Assembly (NCBI RefSeq): GCF_040115645.1
Contig: NC_089542.1
Coordinates: forward strand, 1,860,001-1,924,000
DNA: 64,000 nt
Direction of reading: 5' to 3'
From: Euwallacea fornicatus
Taxonomy: Eukaryota; Arthropoda; Insecta; Coleoptera; Curculionidae
The notes under the pieces were generated by a model, which searched no databases, was not told the origin of the DNA, and saw nothing but the letters and a program-made list of their open reading frames with translations. Below, in pieces: positions 49,421 to 61,899 of this stretch; position 1 is the stretch's first letter, and each line of letters begins with the position of its first letter. Position numbers and translations under genes: made by a program.

Positions 49421-49508
49421 ATTACATTTAACTTTCAGTCTGATTTGTAATAACACAGTATTGGTAGTTTAACTATAACATAAGTACAAAACTTCCACTA
49501 TAATATTA

Positions 49509-52500
49509 TTATTTTAAAGTAACATAGGTGGGAGTGGTCATAACTCCACAATTGTTGTTCTTTGAGGACATTAACACATACCCGTCATTGCCCCAATAGT
49601 TGGACCAACTGTTCTTGACCAACCAATAGTTGTTTCCTTTAATAGTCCCATATCCCACTGCAAGCACTGCATGGTCTAGCTGGTCAATACCATTTTTACT
49701 GAAAGTAGCATTTATTAAAGGTTGAATTTTTCTGAATTCATTTGAACTTACCAGTTTTCATCATAATAAATGCCATTAGAGTAGAAACTGAAAGTTTTTT
49801 GGCTAGCATCAATGGCCACACTTACAGGCCCATGCTTGAAAATGGCCAGTTTCAGAGCATTTTCATCACCTGAGGTTACATTGTACCAGGCATTGATTGG
49901 GGCCACTTTAGGCACTTTCTCCTCATGACAGTAGCCATCCTAGGAGGGGTTTTATTAAGTTTTGAAGATTTGAAAAGCTTCTAATTAAAATTAAATTGTT
50001 ATTGAAACTGAGCTTAAAAGATGCCAATAATGTTGTCTCAAGTACCTGTCCTAAGTATGGACCATAGTCTTCTTCAGTAGGGATCCCTCCATGTTTTTGC
50101 ATCCATTGGTAGACTCTGAAGTCTTCACCGCCGTCACAGCCATTGTTGCCAAAACTGAAGTGCAAAGGATCTCAAGATTTAATTTCAGAAATAATTAAAT
50201 GCAAGATTTATTTTCTTATAGAAATGGTTTTCAAACTTGTAATAATGTGTGATTTCTTTAAAATTAAACAAAAATTTACCCCCAAGAACAATCTATCAAA
50301 GCCTGTTGGGATAGTCTCACCAAATGGCCCCCATTTTTCAAAAAATAGGCTCCCTCGATAGTACCCACAGTCCCGAAGGACCAGCATGATCCGCATACGG
50401 ACTGATCTGCAACATTATTCCATTAAATCTTCCAAAAACATACCCCCAATTCTCACCTTTTACGGGTGTCACTGCTCCATATATCCGCCAATCCCATTGT
50501 TCAGGCACATCCTTCACCTTCATATACGGAAACGCCAGCCCTCCATTATACTCCCCAGAGTACAGTCTTCCTCTCAGAGCTTTCAGCTCAATATCAGTTT
50601 TATCAGCCAGGTGATTTACGGTCAAAAAGAATCCAATGTTCTTCCTATTGTGGGAGTGAATAAATCTCAAGTTTTGTAGGAAAACCTCTTTGCGCAGCAT
50701 ATTTTCGTGCGCTGTTGGGTACTTTTTATTATGCTTTTTTGTAAATTTTTGGAACTCAAAATCAATATGTCCAGTTTGTTGAGGATGGATAAACTCCGCC
50801 ATTGGGTTGAAAGTAGCTAAATGTTTGTTGCCAGGCCCAGGGAAACCACTGCAAATCAAGTCTGAAAAATTAAAAACAATGCTAGGAATTTGATTATTGA
50901 ATGTGAAGACTTACTTGAGTCTATTGCAAATATATTGGAGTTAATGGGGCTGTTATCAAACTCATCATAGCGGATGTAATAATGGTCATAATGGCTGCCT
51001 AGAAGAGTGTTGAAGCCTCTCATTTCAAACCTGCATTTGATTGTTTTAAATTGCTTTAAAACATAATAAGAATGATGTTGTACCTAACTGGTACTGCAAT
51101 TTTATTCCCGGAATCGTCCCTCCGGAAGGTCACCCAAATAATATACTTATTCTCCTTTTCTCCGATAACAGTAGTGAGGTTCCACTTCTGAGTATCAATC
51201 CCTTCAATCATTTCATTCCCTGCAAAACTCAAAATTTAGGTACCTGCCTTGAATTTTTAGTTCTGAGTACCTAAATACTGGAACCCAGTGAGGTCCGGCA
51301 GGACACTCTGAGGTGTAATAGCCTGTTCTGAGGATCCATTCACTTGCAGGCAGGTTCTTACGTTTTCTTCCTTTTCATTAGTAACAGGGGCAATTTTAAT
51401 ACTGGTACCGAAACCTTCTTTGCACAGTTGATAAGTTTTGACCATGTCCCCGTAATAGTCGATTCTAGACTGTTTGTTTGGTTCATCATACCTTCAATAT
51501 ATGGTAACGTAAAGTGGTACGTTTTGATGAGCTAGAAAGTACTTACCATGAAGAGAAGGGTTCTTCTATTTCGGCGTAAGGGATCATGAGCAACCCTTTG
51601 ACTGAGTAGACATTGCTCCATTTTGGTAGTTCGACGCAGGTGATTCCTATGGGAAAGAAATACAATACACATTTTTTTCACAGTTCCAAATTCTTATTTT
51701 TGTAACTTTCCACCATTTCCTTCCAGCTTATGCAGTTTTTTAGTACGATTTCGAAACCACATTTTCTTGGCTTATTGACTATGAGGACAGTTATGATTTA
51801 ATAGTTTAGTTGCAATTAATTTCCTTACACCTCCACCATTTCTTCACTGTTTATACGGAGCTATTTGATTTTTCTTTATTTTACCTTGTCGTTTCGCCTC
51901 GATTTTTCTGTCTTTTTTGTGACCGACCACATCATCAAAAATTTATTGGTATAGATTTCCCAATAATTATTTATCTAAGGAGTTTTGAAATTACCGATTT
52001 TGGCAATATTGAGATATTTAATCTGTATATGAATATCATGGCGGATTTTACAAAATTTGATGACTACTTTTAATGAATTTTGCGACATTTTGAGTATCAA
52101 AATGTAAAAAATGAATTGTCGTAGATTGTCCCAGAACCATGTTTTGATAAGTTTCATGATCACTTACTTTTATATGGAAATGACCCTTGATTTAATTGAA
52201 TGTCCCTTTAAGTACGGCCTTGGGTTCTTTGGATTCAGATAGGTTAATTACAAAGTAAAGTAAAGCGGAATTAGTTGTTTTGATTAATTATTGTTATGTG
52301 CGCAGTTTGGAATGTGGCAATCAATGCTATATTATTATTAGCGCTTTTTGGTCCAAGCTTGCATACATTGAATTCGTGCAAGACCATGGAATTACGTATG
52401 TATATTAATATAGCAAATCTAGAGTAGCACATTGGTGGGTGATTGTGGAAGAATTGAGAATTTTAACACTTTTTTGCCTCCAAATTGACCCCTTTTAACG

Positions 52501-52619
52501 ATTTCTTTTTGCTGTTAATACAAACTAAAACTTCCAAACAAACAAAGAACACCTAACAAACAAGTCAGTTACTCACCAGCAACCACAGCCATCAAGCAAC
52601 CCAACCACAACGACCACAT
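49509..52619 (-). CDS. 26-29-p: 26/29-kDa cathepsin-like cysteine proteinase
   Basis: C1A papain-family proteinase with a long N-terminal domain, as in the fly 26-29-p haemocyte proteinase. Exons: 52619-52577, 51646-51547, 51491-51271, 51219-51084, 51030-50915, 50861-50457, 50406-50280, 50154-50046, 49939-49752 and 49698-49509. This gives 544 residues in frame. A signal peptide (MWSLWLGCLMAVVAG) is followed by the family-specific N-terminal domain (VELPKWSNVYSVKGLLMIPY). Then come an I29 inhibitor region (FTKKHNKKYPTAHENMLRK) and the catalytic domain. The oxyanion Gln and active Cys are in DQSVCGSCWSF, His in LDHAVLAVGYG and Asn in VKNSWSNYWG. All catalytic residues are present. Probably secreted or lysosomal. 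The first intron is 930 bp; most others are about 50-60 bp. Confidence 0.94.
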
Positions 52620-53334
52620 CTTCACAAATAAACAAAATGAACGTTTAACGGTCTATTTGCTTAGGTTTTATTTACTTTCAGCCACTGATCTGGCTTGACC
52701 TAAGGCTCAGCTGATTACGAATATTGGTTTTATCTTGTGGTTCTATGCTATATCGGTGGTAAATGGACAGGCGCGGATGGTCAATGGCGCACCCTCCTGG
52801 TTTTTGCTTAGTGTTAGTGCGGGATTAATTCATGGAAATGCCGCTGATTTTATTTTTAGTTCGGAGTTATTGTTTACCAAACAAGATAGTCATAATGACC
52901 TGTAATCTGGGAACTGGCTTGTTTTCTTATGCGCGTGATTTCTTGGGTGAAATTGTTGTATAATCTTATACAAATATTGTTATTATTATTATTATTAAAG
53001 AATTTGCGTTTGGATTTTTAATAGATTGTTTTAGGGTGTTGCGGTCTTATTGCATTCCAAAAATTGGTCTTTTTTTATCTTTCTTTATTTATTTTTTAGC
53101 AACCTCACTGGTTATTTTGTGAAAACATGTCTAAACTAGAAAATCTTTGCATGCCACCACTGATTTTTGTCCATGCCCCTTTGTCCTCGTCGCATTCTCT
53201 CCTTTTCGCTCTCTCGCCTTTTCTCTATTGAAATGATTTTCTCTCAGTCTCTTTCAGAGGGAATCAATACTTGAATTTCAGTACGAAGAAAAGTTTAATT
53301 TGAACGTCGAGTGAATACCTCGTTAGATTTATTT
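52620..53334. other. intergenic, upstream of the proteinase gene
   Basis: The promoter and 5' UTR of the proteinase must lie in the left part. A (TTA)n-like stretch is at about 52979-52997. Otherwise AT-rich with no feature seen. Confidence 0.45.
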
Positions 53335-53800
53335 AGAAATTTTACTGTTTTTTCCACACATTAGGAGTAAGTAAATATTAAAAATTTGTTGGCGTAGATG
53401 GTTCAGGTATCCTTTTTTTAGTTTTTAAAACCGCTGGTCTGGTTATGCAAATTTGCTTGATTTAGGAAAGTGAAAGCCCCATTTAGTATGGTCTTGATAT
53501 TAAACATATTTACTAAAAAATTTTATTGATTTTTTCAGACATTTTTAGCAACCAAATGGTAACAGTTCGTAGACGCAAAGTATCCAGATATTCCTTTTTT
53601 TCTGTGTTTAAAAGCATGTGGAATTTTGCTTCATTCAATTAATTTAACGTTCCTTTTGGTAGATAATTAACTTATTAGATCAACTAAAAACTCTCAGTTG
53701 TTTTATCAGAGTTTCTGAGTAACAAAATGTTAAGAAATTATAAACGTAAATTGTCTAAAAATCTACTTTTGCAATCCTTAAAGATTTCCTTTCATGATTT
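53335..53800 (+). repeat. diverged tandem array, three units, period about 170 bp
   Basis: Units start near 53338, 53515 and 53684 with a shared run: TTTTATTGNTTTTTTCAGACATTT, then AGNAACAAAATGTTAA, then CGTAGACGNAAANTGTC, then CCTTTTTTT. A further decayed copy lies inside the first intron of the proteinase gene (about 52072-52230, with AAAATGTAAAAAATGAATTG and CGTAGATTGTCCC), so the family spans the 5' end of that gene. Confidence 0.6.
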
Positions 53801-54644
53801 TCTGTTCCGTTAAAACCCAAATGTATGTTATTATTGTAATATCGTTATTGTTTTTTTTTTATCTTTATATCTCGTTTATTTTTCTCTAATTTTCTACGCA
53901 AAAATCGAGCGACAAAAGTAAATCGAACGCTTGTTTGACGCCATCTATGATTTATGCGGCTACGAACCTGCTAGTGAGACAGTGACATCTAGAAAAAGTC
54001 GTTTTATCATCTGGTGGCGCTCTATATCGCGACCCATCAAAATCAAAAAACCAGTATCGTCCTGCGCTATCTGTGAAACGTTTGGTGAGATAACATAAAT
54101 CACTACCACAACTCGTTTGTTGGCGCCCTCTATAAGTCGCCTAATATAGAGAGAGTTTCGCTCACACGCGCTTAGATGTCAGGAGAGCTTCTGTTACACC
54201 GTCTTTTCACGTCTAATTTTATGTTCAGGTCTATAATTATCCTGAGAGAAACTCCGAATGAAAAATCAATGAAACATCTCAATAACAATCATATAAATTA
54301 GTATATTACATGTACAATAATATATTACATCCGACGATTGTTCATAATATTTACAACAGGAGTAAATTCCCTAGTAGTACACAATAATATGTAGGCTCTA
54401 TCCGGAAACAGTCGCATCATACTGTAACTATACACGTCTTATTTAGGCATAGATGAATTCGATTGTATCTTTGTTTCTGTATGACATCATAATAACCAAC
54501 GAAAAATCTTTGATTAAGCAGCCAAAAAGAATGGAAATATCTGATTTAAACCTCGCAATGAGAAACGAAAAACTCGTTGCAACCACATCACAACCATGAA
54601 ACATTCAGTTTATTTCAAAACACCACAACCATGCGATTTACGGC
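53801..54644. other. intergenic, likely holds the sidestep-like 3' UTR
   Basis: No gene is seen. The part next to 54645 is downstream of the sidestep-like stop. TTTATT near 54611 would read as AATAAA on the minus strand, about 30 nt past the stop. Confidence 0.4.
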
Positions 54645-57600
54645 TTAAACACAGCTTTCCGGCCCTGGTATAGTGTCAGTTAAGATGTGTTGATCCCTTC
54701 TAACTGTGGCGAAGGACCCGTAGGATACGTCTCTGGGTCGGGTTCTGGGTCGTCCTAGAGTGCTGTTAATATCACAGTTTGACTGAGACTGTAAAACAGA
54801 GAAGGATAGGAAATTTTTATTAGTTTATTTAGTTGTTTAAATCAGTTTGAAAATCTGACTTGAAAGACCAAAGAGTGTTGTAGATTTCGTTAAAGTTTGC
54901 ATTTAGTCCTCATTTGTGACTAAATTTTAGAAGTTCGCGAGTAGTCTTTGAAACACAGATATGCCCTTGTCTTTCTATGAAATTGAGACCTTTTTCGATG
55001 CTTGCCGAATTGAGAGTTTTCTTTCATACAACACACAAGGATGCAAAAACCGATCTTTCGTTTTACCTCAGAAATTCTCATTTCGAAAATCGCCTAAAAA
55101 TACTTACTTGTAAATTGGGAAAAGTTTTCGACCAATCAGGATTGTTGACTCCTCCTTGACCGCTAAGATACTCCCCCGGAGGTGACGTAGAATACAAGTC
55201 AGTGGGGCGGGGTAGTTCCGGAGGTGTGGCGCTGCTCTTGTCGCCACCTGTGTGAACTTTCGTTACTAATCCTGCGCGGCGTGGCTGCGTAGTTTGCTCA
55301 TTTACGTCTGGATGATATGTGTGTGTGTATGTGCGAAATGAAAGTAAAATTCTGGAGTTGGGTGGGACAGAAATACTCGAGAGCTAGTTGGAAGTACTAA
55401 ACGATTTTATTGTATAAACGAGAGAAATAATAGAGTTTCGTGCGTTTCCAAATGTTCGTGCTCCTATCGAAATGCAAATAAGTCTAGTAAAAACGTTGAA
55501 ATTAGAATAATTATTAACAACAATAAAAAAATGTTTTAATAAAACATAAAAACAAGTTTTTTTGTTTCAGAAAGTTGCGTGGAAGTCGAGTATTTTAATC
55601 AGCTAGGTAAGGAAGATTGTTATAAAAACGTACGTAACGAAAATTTCCTAATGACATTTGACATTCGATTGATAAATAACGTTTGTCATATATCAAAATA
55701 AAGCTCTCTGCCTAACCTAATAATTGCTGTCAATTGTGAAATTTGAATATTGCCTTTGACAATTGACGGTTGAAAAGCGATTATTTGTGGCACTATATAT
55801 ACAAAACAATATTTTTATAGTTTTGGACGGAAATCTACCCTAACTACCCCCCTATTTACATGCACCCCTAAACCCTAAATCATACATTGTCGAAATGTTT
55901 GAACGTGGTGAAGTGTCTGTTGTGGTGATGACACTTGCCGGAGGCGGCACTAAGCTGATGACAGGTACAGTCGCACTCACCTCGGGGTGTGTTCAGGATA
56001 TCAGGTTGTCTGCGCAGCGAATTGACGTCGTGCGCGTTATCGACGTAAGAGGGCGAACAGTCGGCTGCCGGTTTCAACGTGTACGCGACGACGTACCGAT
56101 TGTCGCCGGTGTTAATTTCCAACATGGAACCTTGCCGCGACTTGGATGCCGGTTTGGACGCATCTAGAGCGATGTGGTGCGGGCAGTGGTTGGCACCGTT
56201 ACAGTGGCGTTTCCGACGCACTGCTATCACCACGATCACTAGTACTGCGATGCCGAAGGTGAGGAGGGAGCCTGTCAGCAAGCCCGCCAGGGGTACGAGG
56301 CTCATACTATTGCTACCATCTGCGGGTTCCAAACAGAGCTACAGAATATTTTCGAAACTGTTGCATTAAAAAAAAAATCTAGTTTTGAACCTTCGAGTGA
56401 TCAATTTAGATTGAGATTTGCTTTGAATCGAGAAATCCAACAATAGTGTTCGAAAAGCGTTTAAAAGAATTGAATAGAATGTTCTTGAAGGTGTAGTAGT
56501 TGATAAAAACAAGTGTCGGATAATGTTAATCACGAGGTTTAAAGGTTTGCATCGGAAAACTGAAACTAAGGTCCTCCTAGAAGGCAGTAGAAGAATCTTC
56601 TATAACGGTCACCATTAAAGTTTATAAATTTAAGATGTCATTCATAGAACATTCTAGGGGGATCCATATTGGCCATCTAGAATATTTGTAGTTTGCTTTT
56701 GGTTATAAATTTATTCCCAAGAAAGATTTCTGGAAAATTCCATACAAAGGGATTTAGAATTTCGGTCACAGTGATTTTTAGAGGAATGCTCACTTACCTG
56801 TGCGCTTTTCAGCGTCATTCAGAGTAATATCGTCCAAGACCAGTTTCTCGCTCTTGCCCTTGGCGTTCACTGCGTAGACGATGATGCGCAGAGACGGCGG
56901 CGATGGCAGTAAGTCTCCCAAATCCAAGTGAAACGTCGGATAATCCGTCTCTGTCACTAAACCCTCTTATTGGTGAATTTCCCGCCAATGCGTAACAATT
57001 GACACTTACCAGTGTGATTGATGCGCAACCGCATCGAGTGTGCGTCAAAAGCTTCCAAAACGAACCGCTGCGGCAACCCACCGTCGTAACCTGCGCGGCA
57101 CTCCACATCCACAATCTCAATTGTCTGATTGTTCACACTTTTGAGGGTGCAATTACTAAGGGGTGAGGGTTTGGACGCCGGTACCACCTGGAACACGCAC
57201 GGATCCTGCTGACGTCCAATGGAATTGGTCGCCCAACAGCTGAGGATGCCATACTCTTTTTGCGATGTCGCCCTGTAAGTTAGTTCGTCGCCGGTGGCGC
57301 TGGCGTTGAAGCGCTGTGCTTGCACGTCGAAACTCTCACCGCTATTGTTCATTTGCCACTGGAACGTGACGTCAGACGGGTCGGCTGTCACGTGACAGCG
57401 CACTTTAACGGCCTCGTCCAAGGAGGCGCCGATCATTGTGACTTCGGGTTCCGTGCATACAGGAGCGTCTAATGTCGGCGAGTTAATTATGCACGAACAT
57501 ATGACGAATCTTTCACCCTTGAAAACCGATGACGTAGCTGTCTAAATTGACAGTGACTTTTGTACTTATTTCAGTTTTTGCATTTGACAAAATGGCGTCA

Positions 57601-58655
57601 AATGTCAATTGTCCAGTGTCGTTAGGATATTTTCCGAAAGTAATATCTGACATAATTTCACGTGTCTACGACGCAATGACACAACAATTGACGCAACTAC
57701 ATTGTCGGCTTTCACGGGTTAAAGATTTGTTATGAGTTGTTACGAGATGGCAGTGAACTGAAGGCCCTTTTTTGGTCCCCCTCTCGCGAGATTAGAATTT
57801 ACAGTCGCCAAATCGCGTTAATATTGGCAAATCTGTCACACGTCAGTGTGTCATTTAAGCTAATAGCATGATCGATTATCAGTATTTGGTTTAAACGGCG
57901 GCGAATTAAACACCATTGCGTTAGTTTCTTAACGGTAGAGTTCTTTTTAATATTTTTAGTTTTTAAGCCCGTTTTAGGCGAGTAGGAGTGGAAAATTGCC
58001 AAGTCATAAGGTAAATGTAAACTTGAGGGTCGTAGTTGGGGAGCATTAGGCCCCAGGGTCCGTTCGGGGGCGTAAAATCGAATGGCAGCAGCCTTTATTG
58101 CGCTCGCAAAGTTCCTTTGCAATACTTTTATATTTTCCACGATGCGATTCCGATATCTTCGATATTTTTACGACATAATCCAACTCCCAGTATCCGGGAT
58201 TAGATAAATCATTTAAGGAAGTCCTCACGGGAGTTTTAAGGACTGCAACTGGGGACGGGCATTGTTAATAATAAACCGTTCAAACAAGCGGTAGGGGTGC
58301 GTTTGGGGGCGATTAATAGTGGTGTTTTTAGTTTGTTCCGGCTACACGGAAAATTTCCAAAACAGCCCAGAAATAAGGTCAGCTGACGCAAAAGTATTTG
58401 TTTTTTTTTTATTCACATCGGTAGTTTTTCGGTTTTTTGAGTCAGCAATTGTTTTGCCATGTCAATCATCAATCGGACATAATTTAAATACTTACATCTC
58501 ACTTTAAGTTCCACAATGGGGCTCATGGTGTCCCCCCTGGAGTTGGCCGCCAAACATGTGTAATTCCCCGCCTGCCCTCTGGTGACCCTTTGCAGCACCA
58601 AACTCTTTCCGCTCACCACCACTCCAGCGGACACATTTTGGCTTACCAAAATGCC
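54645..58655 (-). CDS. sidestep-family immunoglobulin receptor, 3' half
   Basis: Type I membrane adhesion receptor of the Drosophila sidestep family (motor-axon guidance, ligands of Beat proteins). Visible exons: 58655-58496, 57468-57010, 56956-56798, 56319-55981, 55307-55108 and 54788-54645. All phases agree. They encode the end of one Ig domain (GQAGNYTCLAANSRG), a further Ig domain (VRCHVTADPSDVTFQW to GILSCWATNSIG), an FN3-like region (CRAGYDGGLPQRFVLEAFD, IIVYAVNAKGKSE), a transmembrane helix (LLTGSLLTFGIAVLVIVVIA) followed by RRKRH, and a cytoplasmic tail with the family motif EINTGDNRYVVAYTLKP, ending ESCV. N-terminal exons and the start lie beyond the window. Exon 56319-55981 may also run past its donor to a stop at 55880. 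Confidence 0.9.
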
Positions 58656-59119
58656 CTGAAAACGAGATTTTCCATCAAAGTCACGTGTCTCTCCCCATTC
58701 AGCTCATTTCCCTATCAATCGAACACAGAGAATGGGGGAAAGACGAGACGTACAACACGCGGTATAGCCAAATCAGAGTGAATAAATTACTATATATATA
58801 CAATACATATAGATGGTGGAAGGGGGAGGATGAGCAGGGGGGCTGGGGGGTAAATTGGGAGATTTTACGTGTCGGTTTCCGTTGTTTACCGTCGTTTTAG
58901 AGTAGTAAATTATAACCTTATCTTAGGACGAAAAGGGGGTGGAGGCTCTATAAACATGTGGCGAGAAGCGGGTCCATTTTAGATAGTGATAATAGAGGCG
59001 CGTCGTCGTTAGAGCGGCCCCAAGTCGTTATTGTTTATGTCAACCTGAGACGAGGAACATTTCTTGTTCGTAATCTTAGAATTTCACCCTCGGTAATAGC
59101 GCAGGCAGCAGCGTGACGA
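58656..59119. other. probable sidestep-like intron
   Basis: The visible Ig exon starts at 58655 with an acceptor (TTTTCAG), so the gene continues to the right. No further exon is recognised up to 64000, which makes this whole right end a probable long intron. Confidence 0.55.
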
Positions 59120-60900
59120 GTTGATGTCTAGAACGACCCTAAGTATGTTTTAGATATCTTAACATCACAGGATGTCTCACAAAGGTCTCTAGGAGTGACC
59201 CTCAGAGGTTTGTGTGTAGTTGAATAGCGGAGAATGACTGATGTAACCACCTTAGGAGTGTCTCGAGATCGATAATTAATTAAGACGTCCAGGATTACCT
59301 TTAACATATTGGCCTCATAAATTACTATGTTAGATTTAGACGTCTACAACGACCCTCATATACGATTTAGTACATGTTGAAGACAACCCTCACAGGGTCT
59401 TTAATAAATGTGGGTAACATTAACATGTGAATGCGGCAATGAAGTTGTTTGTTTATGAGGAGGACGCTGCTTCAAATGGCCCTTGGATTGTCCTGCTCAG
59501 GAAGAAACCCTTTGCTTGGATTAACCGCGTCTCCGTGGAAACTTTATTTTACCTTCGGTCACGTCTCTTAGCAGTGAAATCACCGACTTACAGCCTCTAA
59601 ACCTCTACATTTGACCATCAGTTAAGTCGACTTTGATTAGCTCCTCAGGCTGTTTACGATCGTCCCATCAAACTCCCAAACGACCAACGCAAAACTCATC
59701 GGGCCCAGAAAATAACTCTCGAATTAGTCATCATCAGGTCGCGCGCCTCCGGGATCTCCGCTAGTCCCTTAAGTTCGGGGGGCCCACGTGAAGTTTATAA
59801 TCGGGCGAGCCGGATTCGTTCCGACATTTCCCTAATAAACCAGCCCGGATCCGATCCCCGAGGACTCGTTTATCACGTTTCGGACCTTCTAACTTTATTT
59901 CTCAATTTGTAAAAGTCTCCACCGTAATCGCTTCGAAAGGGAGATGATTTTTGTTTTTCTGATAGTCCCGCGAAGGCTTAAACGAGCTGAAACTTATAGG
60001 TTTGATGAGTTTTTGAACGTCGGCGGTGACACGCGATAACGCCATCTATTTCCGACCAGACAAAGAATATTTTAGTAGATGTACAAGAAGTGGGCTTGAT
60101 GCTGGCATTTATCGAGGCGGGGGATGTATTTTCCATGAGACTAATGGAACCGCGAACTGGACTTCGTCAGGTAGAACTGTCTACAACATTGTGGCGCTAC
60201 TTTAATTATTCACTTCTTCCATTTTGAGTTCGAGAATACAGTGAACGTCGACGATATAAGAATCCTCGCCGTCCTCTTCCTAGATAATTCAGAAAAAATT
60301 ACAATCGTGCGGACATCACGATGTCTAGAAAGGCCCTCGCAGTGTCGCAAGACATCTCAAACTAAAGGAGGCGGAGAGAACGTCTGCCTGATCGATAGAT
60401 AGATTGATTGGCTCGTCTGTGATAAACTGAAATATCACTTAGAAATGATATGTCGAATGGCCCTTAAGTAGTCCGAGAAATATGACACAAAAAGACTGGA
60501 GAATTCGACTCCCGGGGGAACAGGCGGAGTTTTGCGCAAACTGCAAATTTAGGCTATCCGAAGCCGTCGATGTCTAGAACGACCCTCGGAGGGCCCAGAC
60601 AGGTGAGGGCGAAAATTCTGGGCGAGTAAAATTCCAGGTGCACGACTGGATTCCTCTGCGACAACGTCAGTAGTTCGCTTATTCCACCATCACCCGCGAG
60701 AAGAACTGGGGCCAGCAACTCCCGGAGGTACAAGTTGATTTCCCCCACTGAAAAGCCCGAATTCACGTTGTTCGATGGTCGGCAATGTTCAGAACGACCC
60801 GGCGGCCGTCTGGCTTGGCTGAATACGTTATTTTTCGAATTAACAAACCAGTAAGCAATATCGTTTCTGTTTAACATGTGAATGACCCCAATATCGATAA
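59120..60900 (+). repeat. diverged array, GATGTCTAGAACGACCCTC family
   Basis: Clear copies start at 59123, 59339 (GACGTCTACAACGACCCTC), 60320 (GATGTCTAGAAAGGCCCTC) and 60569 (GATGTCTAGAACGACCCTC). Weaker ones are near 59173, 59378 and 60784. Related pieces reappear at 63504 and 63611 (CGATGTTCAGGGCACACTC, then GGGTCGTTATGG). Spacing of clear neighbours is about 215-250 bp. No shared reading frame. Confidence 0.6.
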
Positions 60901-61441
60901 TCAGCGAATGAATGACCCGTACAGCGCCCTCGGCCTGGAAATCTTACACGTGTAAAGGTGCAGACCCTTCCTTGATCCAGATTTTTAAACAAAGGGAACT
61001 TTGGAGCCCTAAGCAATTTTTTTTTATATCCGGGCGGTCAATTGGGCTTTGGCGACACTAAATTACCCTCCCCGGTGCCCTTCATCCCGTGCGATTCTAT
61101 TCGAAAATTGGGTCGGCGGAACCTTTACCTCGTCATAAAACATAAGCAGGTTAACGATAAACGTAAGACGGTAATAATTTCTGGGGAGGAAATTTGTCAG
61201 ATAAATTAGTGCTTTTCCCCTCTCGAATGTCCAATTAAGACTAGTTCGCTAATCGATATCCGATATTCGACACCGGCAAATTGGAGTAGCGGAACAAAAA
61301 CGGGATAGTTCCGCGGATACGGAACGTGATATGTGAAAGTTCCCGGGCTCCTGTTCGGACCAATTATTGTCGGGGTAACAAAGAGGGACGTTCCCGCGGC
61401 CCCAGTTCGTAATGCCGAAATTGAATTAATGCCATGGGCTA
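60901..61441. other. non-coding, no feature seen
   Basis: No gene is supported. The plus frame of 81 codons at 61333-61578 lacks recognisable features. Confidence 0.5.
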
Positions 61442-61860
61442 AAATTGAACGGGTAGGTTCTAATCATTGTCTTGGTTCTTTCGCCCGGGAAATGGGAGGG
61501 AAACCGCTTTGGAGTCGCCGTTGGCCTTATCGCGATCTTGGAATTGTTCTGGACATTAATAAGTTCGAAGTAGTTTAATTTAACGACACATAAGAGAGTT
61601 TTGTTCTCTGGATGTCTACGAACACCTTAACGGTGATCGTGGAAATGAAGAAAAATTGAACGGGTCGGTTCTAATCGTTGCCTTGTTAACTCGGAAATTG
61701 CGAGGGGAAGCGTAGTGAAATCGCTTAACGCCTCTAGGTAATCTTGGGGTTATTCTGGACGCCAACAACTTCGAAGCCGTTTGATTTCCTTTACCCTCTT
61801 TAAAATCGTTCAAGTTACATCTCGGAAAGTTATTCGCAAAGTTTTGTTCTTTGCAAGGCC
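61442..61860 (+). repeat. two-copy tandem repeat, period about 206-211 bp
   Basis: AAATTGAACGGGTNGGTTCT starts at 61442 and 61653. Each copy continues with a similar chain: TCTAATCNTTGNCTTG, GGGANGCGNAG-like text, ATCTTGGNNTTNTTCTGGAC, then TTCGAAGNNGTTTNATTT. A piece after each (GAGAGTTTTGTTCTCT at about 61594, GCAAAGTTTTGTTCTTTGC at 61836) forms a small hairpin with the same loop. Confidence 0.75.
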
Positions 61861-61899
61861 GTGGGAACTTCGAAGGCCGTTTTTTTCTGGTTAGAAATC

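Noticed and set aside
50143..50679. Plus frames opposite the proteinase gene
   Set aside because: Antisense shadows across exon-intron borders of the proteinase.
55895..56369. Plus frames opposite the sidestep-like transmembrane exon
   Set aside because: Antisense shadows of a well-supported exon.
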